A stretch of 64,000 nucleotides of DNA from Neisseria subflava (GCF_024205705.1 NZ_CP073115.1:992001-1056000), one strand, 5' to 3'. Shown: positions 34,144-43,390, counted from the first letter of the stretch. Notes: a model not told the origin generated them from the sequence alone. Numbers and translations are program-made.

Positions 34144-35490
34144 GTGAAATTTCACAAGCCGTTATGGGAAGAGGGGGTACTCCTATCGCCTCAACATTTT
34201 CAACAACAAGACAAATTCAATAATCATATGCATGCCCTGTTAATGAGAATGATGGGGGATTTTAGGTGGGGCTGTTTTCAATGTGAATTTGACCGTCAGG
34301 CATTAGAAGTTGGAAAAATCAAATTAGATACACTTCAGGCATGCTTGCCGGATGGCACCTTAATTGATTTGCAGGCCGGCGGACGCCACGTCAATGTGCG
34401 CAATATTGAAGGTCTGCCTTTACAGCAACGAAATGTTGTATTGTTGGCACTGCCCGTCTATCAGGCGCATGTTTCAAACTTGGTAGATGAGGATGAAACC
34501 AAAGATACGCCCAAGCGCTTTGTTAAGAGCTTTGAGAAGGTGGAGGATATTTTCTCTACCGAGGAAACAGAGTTTGCGGTGGAGGGATTGAATCTCACCA
34601 TTCGTTTCGATTTTGAACAAAATGACGACTATATTACCTGTCCTATCGGTGCAATAGAGAAAGATGAGACGGGTGCTTTCGTTTGGGCTAAAAACTATAT
34701 CCCGCCATTGTTATCCATAACAGGATCGGAAACTTTATTCTCTTGTCTTAACCGCATCACTTTGATGGTATTATCCCGTATAGAGAATTTGTCTGCCCGC
34801 CGCCGCTCTCGGAGCGAAAGTGTCGTTGATTTTTCAGTTTCCGATTCGATGCTGTTTTGGTTTCTGCATGGCTTAAATACCATTTATCCGGAATTGAAGC
34901 ACCTGAATGACTACCCGCAGAAGCATCCGGAAGAGTTTTATAAACTTTTGGTACGCCTGCTGGGTATGCTGTATACCTTTAGAGCCAACGAGTCCGTTAA
35001 AGAGATAGACTCATATGATCACTTTGATTTGTTTGGAACATTCAACCGTTTGGAACAAAAAATCCGTGATTTGCTGGATGAGGTTATTCCTTCCCCTGTT
35101 ATCGAATTGTCACTGGAGCATCTGAAATCGACGCATTGGCGCGCCCAGATATTTGATGACCGAATCAATGCTGATGCAGAGTTTTATCTTTCCGCCCATT
35201 CCGACTCCGTCGACTTTTTGGAATTGCAAAAACAGCTGCCTTTGGTCAGCAAAATCGGTGCGCCCGATGATGTGGAGCGGGTAATTAATACGGCAGTGGT
35301 CGGCGTACCTTTACATCACCTTCATCAGACTCCGCCGGGCCTGCCTTTTAGAATGGACAATGTGTATTTTAGGTTGGATAAACGGCATGTCGCGTTTGAT
35401 AGGATGATGCAGTCCCAAGTATGCAGCATTTATGTTCCGGCCTCTATTTCTGATTTACATTTAAGCCTATTTGCAGTAGTGAGTATTTAA
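34144..35490 (+). CDS. tssK: Type VI secretion baseplate protein TssK
   Basis: 448 residues. TssK links the baseplate to the TssL/TssM membrane complex. The hallmark N-terminus KPLWEEGVLLSPQHFQQQD is present, and the mid region (SLNRITLMVLSRIENLSARRRSRS-type helix, LNDYPQKHPEEFYKLLVRLLGML) fits. The start is taken as GTG 34144 because the family begins here and AAAAAGG lies about 7 nt upstream; a frame to 34075 runs into the promoter area. tssL starts 1 nt after its stop, so they are translationally linked. Confidence 0.95.
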   Translation: MKFHKPLWEEGVLLSPQHFQQQDKFNNHMHALLMRMMGDFRWGCFQCEFDRQALEVGKIKLDTLQACLPDGTLIDLQAGGRHVNVRNIEGLPLQQRNVVLLALPVYQAHVSNLVDEDETKDTPKRFVKSFEKVEDIFSTEETEFAVEGLNLTIRFDFEQNDDYITCPIGAIEKDETGAFVWAKNYIPPLLSITGSETLFSCLNRITLMVLSRIENLSARRRSRSESVVDFSVSDSMLFWFLHGLNTIYPELKHLNDYPQKHPEEFYKLLVRLLGMLYTFRANESVKEIDSYDHFDLFGTFNRLEQKIRDLLDEVIPSPVIELSLEHLKSTHWRAQIFDDRINADAEFYLSAHSDSVDFLELQKQLPLVSKIGAPDDVERVINTAVVGVPLHHLHQTPPGLPFRMDNVYFRLDKRHVAFDRMMQSQVCSIYVPASISDLHLSLFAVVSI

Positions 35491-35491
35491 T

Positions 35492-36154
35492 ATGAATAAC
35501 CAACCCTTAATTAGAACCGTTTTGAGAGATACTGCTTTGGCGGTATCCGCATTATCTGCCGGCTTTACACCTGACCATTCCGAATCATGGTATGCTCATT
35601 GCAAAAATCTGATTCAAGATTTAAAGGCAAAATTAGCTGAGCTTGGATGGAAAGAGGCGGATATTGAAGAAGTTTCATATGCACAATGCGCCCTTTTGGA
35701 TGAGGTTGCACTGCGCACGCTGAAAGGTAACGACAGGGAAGTATGGGAAAGAAACCCTATGCAGGTTTGTTTTTTCCAATCATATAATGCAGGGGATATC
35801 CTGTGTGACCGAATCGAATCTTTGTGTAAAAACCACAAGGATGCCAGCCCCTTAGTGGCGGAAACCTATCTGAGTGTGATTAATTTGGGCTTCAGGGGCC
35901 GATATGTTCTGGATGAAGATGCATTACACACCGCACAGGAACAGTTGAAAAAAATCACACCCGCCTTTCCAAGCAATGCCGTATCGGAAGACGGTAAGTT
36001 GTTTTATATAGATCAAAAGGGAACGCCGCTGAAAAAAGCATTCAGCCTCCGTCCTGCCTGGCTGCTTGTGGGAAGCATTGTTGTAGCAGCGGTTGCATAC
36101 TTTGCATTTAGATATTATCTGGATGGTTTGGTTGAACAAATACAAGCATTGTAA
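35492..36154 (+). CDS. tssL: Type VI secretion membrane-complex protein TssL (DotU/IcmH)
   Basis: 220 residues: a cytoplasmic helical DotU domain (about 1-180; YAQCALLDEVALRTLKGNDREVWERNPMQ is characteristic) and a single C-terminal membrane anchor (PAWLLVGSIVVAAVAYFAF). It has no fused OmpA/peptidoglycan-binding domain; one sits in the next gene instead. Confidence 0.94.
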   Translation: MNNQPLIRTVLRDTALAVSALSAGFTPDHSESWYAHCKNLIQDLKAKLAELGWKEADIEEVSYAQCALLDEVALRTLKGNDREVWERNPMQVCFFQSYNAGDILCDRIESLCKNHKDASPLVAETYLSVINLGFRGRYVLDEDALHTAQEQLKKITPAFPSNAVSEDGKLFYIDQKGTPLKKAFSLRPAWLLVGSIVVAAVAYFAFRYYLDGLVEQIQAL

Positions 36155-36171
36155 TTTCAAGTGTTTATATA

Positions 36172-37800
36172 ATGACTTATCGGAAAATTTCGGTTCTGGC
36201 AACCTTGGCTGTTTTTGAGCTCGTTTTACTGTATGTGTTCGCAGTATATTGGCAGGCAGGTTGGATAATCAAAGGCTGTGCTTGGGCATTGTCCGTTGGG
36301 GCTGCCTTTTATTATTGGCGTTTTTATCTAAAGAAAAAACGCGAACAAATCAATACGGATTTTTGGAAGAAAATCACAGAAGAATTGGATTCCAACGGAG
36401 ATTTGGGTTGCTATACCATTCGTCTGCATGACTCTTCTGTGCCGAGAAAGTTGGTAGAGAGGGTAAATGAAACCGTCTATATCAATATGTCGGGTTCGGA
36501 AAATCTGCATCCGGTCGTTTCCAATTTGCTTGAAAATACAGCCCATAAGTATGTTTCTGTGAGTCTGGAGCTGTGGCTTTCCCCTGCGGAAAATACCGAT
36601 ATTGCGACCACTTTGCGCACATGGTTGCGTAATATACTTTTTCTGCAGAAGAGCACGGGTTTGACTATCCCAGTGCACTGGTTGATTCAAACGCCGGTGT
36701 CTTTTTTGTTTGATAGAAAAAACAGTCATTCCGTTTTTTCTATCATCAATAAGAAAGAACACAACCGTCTGCAGATAAACGAATTCTTAAAGAACCTGAA
36801 AAACGCCCTGTCCCTTAAATTCCTGCATGATAGCAATGCCCAGTATAGCCATCAATATATTTATCTGATGGAGGCACTGAATTTTTTAGAAGAAAAATTC
36901 TTAAAAAATACAGATAGCGGATGGGAGTATGTGGACATATGCAGTTTAAGCCTTGCCGATTGCGGAAATTTTCAAAATACATCTGAATGGGCAGCTTATC
37001 TGGTAAAAAATACAGATGGTCTTATTCCGACGGCAAAAAGCGTTCAACATGATTCGGTAAGATACATCCTATCCGAATATCTGGATAAATATGCCGTTTA
37101 TCATAGAAATCATATTTCAGATATGATTTTTAAGGTATTATTCATTGGTGTTGCCGGTTTTTTTCTGGCCGCGTCGTTTTCAACTGTCAACAACAGCCGT
37201 TTGTTGGAACAAATCGGCACGCATATAGCGGACTTCCGCATGGAAACGGATAAAGCTGAACAGGATAAAAAAATAGGGCTGTTGAAGCAGGACTTGAAAT
37301 TGCTTGAAGGATACCGTGATCACGGTGTTCCTGCGTATTTGGGTTTAGGGCTGTATCGTGCGCAGGCCTATACCCCCAAATTAAAAGCCTTAATTCCCGC
37401 CGAAGTTCCTAAAGCGCCCAAGCCTGTCAAAAAGCCGGAGCCGGTGGTTCTTACCCTGGACAGTTTGGCACTCTTTGAAACCGGCCAGTTTGAATTAAAA
37501 AATAATGCCAATAAAGCATTGATTGGCGTATTGAAGGCAATCGAATCACATCCTGATACCCGCATTTTAGTTGAAGGCCATACCGATAATGTCGGAAATC
37601 CTGTTTCCAATCAGCAGTTGTCAGAAAAACGGGCCCAATCCGTCAAAGACTGGTTGGTGATTTCCTCCAATGTTCCGGAGGGCAGGTTTGAAGTCAAAGG
37701 TTTTGGCGATACCAAACCGATTGCAGACAATCAGACAGAAGACGGTAAGGCCAAGAACCGCAGGGTTGAGATTATCCTTATTCCCTCGGCAACACAGTAA
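36172..37800 (+). CDS. T6SS membrane protein with three TM segments and C-terminal OmpA domain (TssM/TagL-like)
   Basis: 542 residues with two N-terminal membrane helices (about 8-26 and 30-48), a ~265-residue cytoplasmic region without a Walker motif, a third helix (about 318-338), a helical periplasmic stretch (SRLLEQIGTHIADF, GVPAYLGLGLYRAQAY) and an OmpA/MotB peptidoglycan-binding domain (about 423-540; EGHTDNVGNPVSNQQLSEKRAQSV, GFGDTKPIADN, NRRVEI). The topology and the post-TM3 GLGLY-type segment echo TssM, but TssM is about twice as long and lacks OmpA. It may be a wall-anchoring TagL-type subunit or a shortened TssM. It is placed between tssL and hcp. Confidence 0.7.
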   Translation: MTYRKISVLATLAVFELVLLYVFAVYWQAGWIIKGCAWALSVGAAFYYWRFYLKKKREQINTDFWKKITEELDSNGDLGCYTIRLHDSSVPRKLVERVNETVYINMSGSENLHPVVSNLLENTAHKYVSVSLELWLSPAENTDIATTLRTWLRNILFLQKSTGLTIPVHWLIQTPVSFLFDRKNSHSVFSIINKKEHNRLQINEFLKNLKNALSLKFLHDSNAQYSHQYIYLMEALNFLEEKFLKNTDSGWEYVDICSLSLADCGNFQNTSEWAAYLVKNTDGLIPTAKSVQHDSVRYILSEYLDKYAVYHRNHISDMIFKVLFIGVAGFFLAASFSTVNNSRLLEQIGTHIADFRMETDKAEQDKKIGLLKQDLKLLEGYRDHGVPAYLGLGLYRAQAYTPKLKALIPAEVPKAPKPVKKPEPVVLTLDSLALFETGQFELKNNANKALIGVLKAIESHPDTRILVEGHTDNVGNPVSNQQLSEKRAQSVKDWLVISSNVPEGRFEVKGFGDTKPIADNQTEDGKAKNRRVEIILIPSATQ

Positions 37801-37818
37801 TTCAATGCAGCACAAGTT

Positions 37819-37849
37819 GCTTTAAGCCTTAAAACTTAAAGCGTTTTTA
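37819..37849 (+). terminator. Hairpin with T-run between the OmpA-domain gene and hcp
   Basis: GCTTTAAG and CTTAAAGC (8-bp stem, 8-nt loop) followed by GTTTTT. It could partly terminate the upstream transcript or define the 5' end of an hcp transcript. Confidence 0.6.
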
Positions 37850-37870
37850 ATAAAACTAAGGAGTAAAAAT

Positions 37871-38359
37871 ATGGCAATTCCTGCTTATATGTGGCTGAAA
37901 GACGATGGCGGTTCCGCTATTAAAGGTTCCGTTGACGTTAACGGCCGTGAAGACAGTGTTGAGATCGTTGAGTTCCAACACAATGTCCGCATTCCTACAG
38001 ATGCCAACACCGGCAAACTGACAGGTACCCGCGTTCATGAACCTATCGTATTGTACAAAGAATACGATGCGTCTTCTCCATACTTGTACAAAGCCGTGAC
38101 CACCGGCCAAACTTTAAAAGAAGTAGAAATCAAGTGGTATCAAATTGATGCATCCGGTCAAGAGAAAGAGTACTTCAATACCAAACTGGACAACGTTAAA
38201 GTTGTCGCAGTAGGTCCTGTAATGCACAACATCAAAGACCCTGCACGCGAGCGTTACAACCACTTGGAACGCGTTGAATTGCGCTACGAAAAAATCACTT
38301 GGACTTATAAAGACGGCAACATCATTCATTCCGACAGCTGGAACGAAAGCCGCGCTTAA
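37871..38359 (+). CDS. hcp: Type VI secretion tube protein Hcp
   Basis: 162 residues. Hexameric rings of Hcp stack into the inner tube expelled from the cell. The sequence begins AIPAYMWLKDDGGSAIKGSV and contains HEPIVLYKEYDASSPYLYKAV and a C-terminal YEKITWTYKDGNIIHSDSW, all family hallmarks. AAGGAG 5 nt before the ATG is the strongest RBS of the locus, and hairpins flank the gene, which fits a need for high expression. No effector domain is fused. Confidence 0.97.
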   Translation: MAIPAYMWLKDDGGSAIKGSVDVNGREDSVEIVEFQHNVRIPTDANTGKLTGTRVHEPIVLYKEYDASSPYLYKAVTTGQTLKEVEIKWYQIDASGQEKEYFNTKLDNVKVVAVGPVMHNIKDPARERYNHLERVELRYEKITWTYKDGNIIHSDSWNESRA

Positions 38360-38370
38360 TCATCCACATA

Positions 38371-38403
38371 AAGTGCTGCCTGATAAAGGTAGCACTTTTT
38401 TAT
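38371..38403 (+). terminator. hcp terminator
   Basis: AAGTGCTGCC and GGTAGCACTT (10-bp stem with one G-U type pair, 7-nt loop) followed by a T-run, 11 nt after hcp. Confidence 0.75.
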
Positions 38404-38430
38404 AACACATTTTTACATCAGGGATATCAA

Positions 38431-41247
38431 ATGTCTGCACATGATCAAGCCTTATTATTACGTCGTCTGAATACGCATTGCCAACAGGCAATGGAAGCCG
38501 CCGCCGGTTTATGTCAAACACGGGGTCATGCCGAAATTACGGTTGACCATTTGTTTATCAAGCTATTGGAATTAGGGGATGGCGATGTCGGCGCCTTATT
38601 GAGACGTTACGAAATAGATTCGGAAAACATCTGGAACCCTTTGCTGGACACGATGGATAAACTGCCGCGCAATGTCCGCGGTAATCCTTCACTGTCCAAA
38701 TCACTGGTCAGCCTATTGTCAGACGCATGGCTACTGGCAAGTGACGAAGGCGCATCGGAAATCCGTTCCGCTTATCTGTATCAGGCATTGTTGAAATCCC
38801 CTTACCGTCTGATGACGCAGGATGCATGGCCGCTGTTGAGTCTGACGGAAACCCAAATAGGCCGTCTGAAAACATGGTTGGATGAAGTCTCAATCGAAGG
38901 CACCAACAATACGTTTGCCCAAACTTCTGCCGAAGAAGGCCAGGAAGGCACTCAGGCCGAATCCAAACCACAACCGGTTAAAGCAACCGGACAAAACGAT
39001 GCATTGGCGCGCTTTACCGTCAACCTGACTGAAAAAGCAGCCCAAGGCGGCATCGACCCCGTATTTGGCCGCGAAACAGAAATCCGCCAAATGATGGATA
39101 TTTTATCGCGCCGCCGTAAAAACAATCCGATTTTGGTCGGCGAGCCGGGTGTCGGCAAAACCGCACTGGTAGAAGGCCTGGCCTTGAAAATCGCCTCAGG
39201 CGAAGTGCCTAAAATATTAGAAAACACACAGGTATTGGTCTTGGATTTAGGCCTGCTGCAGGCAGGTGCGGGCGTCAAAGGCGAATTTGAACAACGCCTG
39301 CGTAACGTGATTGAAGCCGTTCAAAATTCCGAAGAGCCTATCTTATTGTTCATTGACGAAGCGCATACCTTAATCGGCGCTGGCAACAGCGCCGGTGGCG
39401 CAGATGCCGCCAACCTCTTAAAACCGGCCTTGGCACGAGGCGAATTGCGCACCATTGCCGCCACAACCTGGAGCGAATACAAACAATATTTTGAAAAAGA
39501 TGCCGCATTGGAGCGCCGTTTCCAAATGGTCAAAGTAGAAGAGCCCGATGACGAATCAGCCTTTACCATGCTGCGCGGCTTGAAACAGCGTTATGCCGCC
39601 TACCATAAAGTCCATATTCAGGATTCCGCAGTCATCGCAGCCGTGCAACTCTCCAGAAAATACATTACTGGCCGCCAACTGCCCGACAAAGCCGTAGACT
39701 TGTTGGATACAGCCGCCGCCCGCGTCCGCATGAGCTTGGATACCGTTCCCCATATCTTCGGCTTGATGGAGGCACAGGCCTCCTCGCTGCAACGGGAATT
39801 GGAAGCATTGGATGCCGACAAACAACTGGGCCGTCTGAACGCGTCGCAAGAAGAAAACATCCGACAAGTCGAGCAGGAAATTGCCCAGCTGAACGAACAA
39901 CGCGAAGAAATGAACCGCCGCTATCAGGAAGAAAAACAATTGGCGGACGAAATCCAATCCTTAATGGAAGCCGCCAAAAATACAGAATTGACTTCCGAAG
40001 AGCGGGAAGCCGCACAACAAAGCCTGACCGAGAAACAGCAACAGCTGGATGCCGTCGTCGCAGGCAAACCGCTGATTTTTACCAGCGTCGATGAAACCGT
40101 GATTGCCGACATTATCGCCGACTGGACAGGCGTGCCCGCAGGCAGCGTACTCAAAGACGAACTGGCCAACCTGCTGCAGCTCGAAAGCCTGCTTGAGCAA
40201 CGCGTAGTCGGACAAAGCGAAGCCATCCATGCGATTGCGCAAAGTTTAAGGGCCGCCAAAGCCGGCCTGAAAACCAACGACTCCCCGTTGGGCGTATTCC
40301 TGTTGAGCGGCCCATCCGGTGTCGGCAAAACAGAAACCGCTCTAGCATTGGCAGACGCACTCTTCGGCGGCGAAAAATCACTGATTACCATCAACCTGTC
40401 CGAATACCGCGAAGCACACACCGTTTCCCAACTTAAAGGCTCGCCTCCGGGTTATGTCGGCTACGGCGAAGGCGGCGTATTGACCGAAGCCGTACGTCAA
40501 AAACCATACAGCGTCGTATTGCTGGACGAAGTCGAAAAGGCCCACAAAGACATCCTCAACCTCTTCTACCAAGTCTTCGACAAAGGCATGATGCGTGACG
40601 GCGAAGGCCGGGAAATCGACTTCAAAAACACCGTTATCCTGATGACTTCGAACTTGGGGGCAAACGAACTGACCCAGTTGCTGAAACCGCAAGAGCCAGA
40701 AGAGGCAGAAGAAGCCGCAGCAGAAAACCAAGAAGCAAACGAACAAGAACAGATCGCCGATACCGAAGTAGAACTTTCTGCACAAATGCCGGAAACTCCG
40801 TCTGAGCACACCGAAGTTTCAGACGGCCCTGCCGAAGCCGAAGAAGCACCCGAATACAGCTTGGAAGAACTGGCGGAAGCCATCCGTCCGATACTGACAG
40901 ACCACTTCCAGGCCGCATTGTTGGCGCGTATGCAGGTCGTTCCTTACCGTCCGTTGGAAAAAGAAGCATTGGCTCAAATCGTCAGATTGAAGTTGGATAA
41001 AATAGCAGACCGGCTGTATGAAGCCCATCAAACGCGCCTCAGCTACAGTGAGGACTTTGCAGCGCTGCTGGCCGATTCCTGTACGACCGGCGACAGTGGT
41101 GCGCGCAACATTGACCACCTGCTGAACCGTCAGGTGATGCCGGCGATAGCCCAAAGCTTTTTACAATGGCAGCAGACGGCGGGTCATATGCCGGAGCGAG
41201 CGAGCTTGGAGGTTGGAGAAGAAGGTATAGACGTCTTGTTTGAGTAA
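38431..41247 (+). CDS. tssH: Type VI secretion sheath-disassembly ATPase TssH (ClpV)
   Basis: 938 residues; a AAA+ unfoldase that recycles contracted sheath. Clp-N repeat domain (1-150), first ATPase (Walker A GEPGVGKTA, 237-245; Walker B LLFIDEAHTLIG), a coiled-coil middle domain (about 445-560), second ATPase (GPSGVGKTE near 627; VVLLDEVEKAHKDI). Residues about 752-808 are an acidic Glu/Ala/Pro-rich insert between the second ATPase core and the C-terminal small domain, absent from typical ClpV. Three uptake sequences occur in the coding strand (near 38861, 39829 and, partial, 40818 inside the insert). Confidence 0.95.
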   Translation: MSAHDQALLLRRLNTHCQQAMEAAAGLCQTRGHAEITVDHLFIKLLELGDGDVGALLRRYEIDSENIWNPLLDTMDKLPRNVRGNPSLSKSLVSLLSDAWLLASDEGASEIRSAYLYQALLKSPYRLMTQDAWPLLSLTETQIGRLKTWLDEVSIEGTNNTFAQTSAEEGQEGTQAESKPQPVKATGQNDALARFTVNLTEKAAQGGIDPVFGRETEIRQMMDILSRRRKNNPILVGEPGVGKTALVEGLALKIASGEVPKILENTQVLVLDLGLLQAGAGVKGEFEQRLRNVIEAVQNSEEPILLFIDEAHTLIGAGNSAGGADAANLLKPALARGELRTIAATTWSEYKQYFEKDAALERRFQMVKVEEPDDESAFTMLRGLKQRYAAYHKVHIQDSAVIAAVQLSRKYITGRQLPDKAVDLLDTAAARVRMSLDTVPHIFGLMEAQASSLQRELEALDADKQLGRLNASQEENIRQVEQEIAQLNEQREEMNRRYQEEKQLADEIQSLMEAAKNTELTSEEREAAQQSLTEKQQQLDAVVAGKPLIFTSVDETVIADIIADWTGVPAGSVLKDELANLLQLESLLEQRVVGQSEAIHAIAQSLRAAKAGLKTNDSPLGVFLLSGPSGVGKTETALALADALFGGEKSLITINLSEYREAHTVSQLKGSPPGYVGYGEGGVLTEAVRQKPYSVVLLDEVEKAHKDILNLFYQVFDKGMMRDGEGREIDFKNTVILMTSNLGANELTQLLKPQEPEEAEEAAAENQEANEQEQIADTEVELSAQMPETPSEHTEVSDGPAEAEEAPEYSLEELAEAIRPILTDHFQAALLARMQVVPYRPLEKEALAQIVRLKLDKIADRLYEAHQTRLSYSEDFAALLADSCTTGDSGARNIDHLLNRQVMPAIAQSFLQWQQTAGHMPERASLEVGEEGIDVLFE

Positions 41248-41255
41248 GGCGGATT

Positions 41256-41312
41256 AAAGGCCGTCTGGAGGGGAAGTCAACAAGATTGATTACCTTTCAG
41301 ACGGCCTTTTTT
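41256..41312 (+). terminator. DUS terminator after tssH
   Basis: AAAGGCCGTCTG and TTCAGACGGCCTTTTTT around a ~28-nt loop; it closes the rightward secretion operon. Confidence 0.7.
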
Positions 41313-41388
41313 CCATTTATTTTATCTGCTCTAGATAATTAGATGGAATTTGGCTGTCTATAGAAAGCTTTGTTATGGAAGAGATGAT

Positions 41389-41802
41389 ATGAAATTTGAT
41401 AAATTTGTTGGATATATAATTTTTTTATTACTATGTATATTGTCTTTTTTTATTCTTAAGCAAAATTTCTATATTACAGATTATATTGTATATGGAGATA
41501 TGTATAAGCTGTCCGAACTTCAGGGTGAGATAGAGGGAAGTGAAATCGTCGTTAAGTTATTTTTTATTTTAAATAATATTTCTATTTTGCTTTTTTTGCT
41601 TAATAGAAAAATACTTGGCACAATCGTCTTTGCTTTAATTGGTATATTTGTCTATCATTTAGTAGAATTGGATCTGTTTTTTATCATTGTCTTCAGTACA
41701 ATAAAAGCAGGTAATTATGGATTAATCATTATATTTGCTCTATATGCGTTACTTCTGTTAATCAATATATATTCTTATCTTCGCTCACCTAAATTGAGAT
41801 AA
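41389..41802 (+). CDS. AT-rich orphan membrane protein
   Basis: A 137-residue protein, not recognised. It has four hydrophobic stretches (about 8-22, 55-72, 76-100, 107-130) and almost no charged residues between them, ending in a short basic tail (YLRSPKLR). Codon use is strongly A/T-biased compared with tssH or gabD on either side. ATG 41389 follows GAAGAG. It lies 141 nt after tssH behind the operon terminator. Genes in such a slot can be T6SS immunity proteins, but nothing in the sequence proves that. Confidence 0.6.
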   Translation: MKFDKFVGYIIFLLLCILSFFILKQNFYITDYIVYGDMYKLSELQGEIEGSEIVVKLFFILNNISILLFLLNRKILGTIVFALIGIFVYHLVELDLFFIIVFSTIKAGNYGLIIIFALYALLLLINIYSYLRSPKLR

Positions 41803-41830
41803 GTGTGTAGATTAGATAAAACCGAATAAA

Positions 41831-41863
41831 AAAGGCCGTCTGAAAGATATTCAGATGGCCTTT
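41831..41863 (+). terminator. Degenerate DUS terminator
   Basis: A DUS arm pairs with TTCAGATGGCCTTT, which has one changed base, after the orphan membrane gene. Confidence 0.6.
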
Positions 41864-41953
41864 GCTGTTGGTTTATTTTTCTATTTAGTTGCACTTTGAT
41901 GGTATGAATATGATAATGAACGTATATCCTCGGTTTTAGAAAGGTCGTTTCTC

Positions 41954-43390
41954 ATGAAAGATTTTGCCCGTTTACTCAATCATCCTGATATTTCCTTTTC
42001 TTCGATCCCAGATGCCATTAAAGTTGATAACCCTGCAACAGGTGAGGCTTTGGCGTTTGTCCGTAAGACTGATTCAGACGGCCTGAAGCTTTTGATTCAA
42101 AAAGCTGAAGCGGCACAAAAATTATGGGCGGCAAAAACCGCGTTGGAACGCGCAGATGTGTTGTGGCGTTGGTATTTCTTAATTAAGGAAAACAAAGAAG
42201 AACTGGCGCGTATCATGACGATGGAGCAGGGCAAAAGCCTGACTGAGGCGCGTGGTGAAATTGATTATGCGGCTTCGTTTGTGCGCTGGTTTGCGGAAGA
42301 GGCGCGGCGGATTGACGGCGATGTGCTGACAAGTGTGAAAGCGTCGCAAAAACTGGTTGTACTGAAACAGCCTGTCGGCGTTACCGCTGCGATTACGCCG
42401 TGGAATTTCCCGTCCGCGATGATTGCGCGCAAGGCTGCGCCGGCTTTGGCTGTTGGTTGCGCGATGATAGTTAAACCAGCATCGCTCACGCCTTTGAGTG
42501 CGTATGCATTGGTCGTTTTGGCTTATGAAGCCGGCGTGCCGCAGGATTTGTTGCCTGTTGTCAGCGGTAGTGCTTCGGAAATCAGCCATGAATTTGCTAC
42601 AAACCCGACCGTGCGCAAAATCAGCTTTACCGGCTCAACCGAAGTCGGCACGAAAATTTTTGCCGACAGCGCGGCGGACATTAAAAAACTCAGCTTGGAA
42701 CTGGGCGGCAATGCGCCGTTTATCGTGTTTGACGATGCCGATTTGGACAAAGCAGTCGAAGGTGCGCTGGCCAGCAAGTTCCGCAACAGCGGTCAGACCT
42801 GCGTCTGCACCAACCGCGTTTACGCTCAATCAGGTATTTACGACGAATTTTGCCACAAATTAAGTGAAAAAGTGGCAGCGCTCAAATTGGGCAACGGCTT
42901 GGAAGATGGAGTAAACCAAGGGCCGTTGATTGAGGAAAAAGCGGTAGAAAAAGTCGAGCAGCACATCGCCGACGCATTGGCTAAAGGCGCAAGTTGCCTG
43001 ACCGGCGGCAAACGCAGCGCATTGGGCGGAACGTTTTTTGAGCCGACCGTTTTAAGCGGCGTTACGGCGCAAATGGCGGTGGCGTGCGAAGAAACCTTCG
43101 GGCCTTTGTGTCCAGTGTTCCGTTTTGAAACCGAAGCCGAAGTCATCGAGGCTGCGAACAATACGGAATACGGTTTGGCAGCTTACCTTTTCACCTCCGA
43201 CACCGCCCGTCAGTGGCGTGTCGGCGAAGCCTTGGAATACGGCATGGTCGGTATCAATACGGGCTTAATCAGTAATGAAGTGGCACCGTTTGGCGGTGTG
43301 AAACGCAGCGGTTTGGGACGTGAAGGTAGCAAATATGGTGCGGATGAGTATTTGGAACTGAAATATTTGTGCATTGATGTAGCGGAATAA
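41954..43390 (+). CDS. gabD: NAD(P)-dependent succinate-semialdehyde dehydrogenase family protein
   Basis: A 478-residue aldehyde dehydrogenase. Motifs: TPWNFPSAMIARK (cofactor site), FTGSTEVG (Rossmann turn), ELGGNAP with general-base Glu249, and GQTCVCTNR with catalytic Cys283; the Cys-x-Cys pattern is typical of succinate-semialdehyde dehydrogenase GabD. The role is oxidation of succinate semialdehyde to succinate; no GABA transaminase or permease is adjacent, so the source of substrate is unknown. One DUS lies in the coding region near 42073 (SDGLK). Confidence 0.9.
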   Translation: MKDFARLLNHPDISFSSIPDAIKVDNPATGEALAFVRKTDSDGLKLLIQKAEAAQKLWAAKTALERADVLWRWYFLIKENKEELARIMTMEQGKSLTEARGEIDYAASFVRWFAEEARRIDGDVLTSVKASQKLVVLKQPVGVTAAITPWNFPSAMIARKAAPALAVGCAMIVKPASLTPLSAYALVVLAYEAGVPQDLLPVVSGSASEISHEFATNPTVRKISFTGSTEVGTKIFADSAADIKKLSLELGGNAPFIVFDDADLDKAVEGALASKFRNSGQTCVCTNRVYAQSGIYDEFCHKLSEKVAALKLGNGLEDGVNQGPLIEEKAVEKVEQHIADALAKGASCLTGGKRSALGGTFFEPTVLSGVTAQMAVACEETFGPLCPVFRFETEAEVIEAANNTEYGLAAYLFTSDTARQWRVGEALEYGMVGINTGLISNEVAPFGGVKRSGLGREGSKYGADEYLELKYLCIDVAE

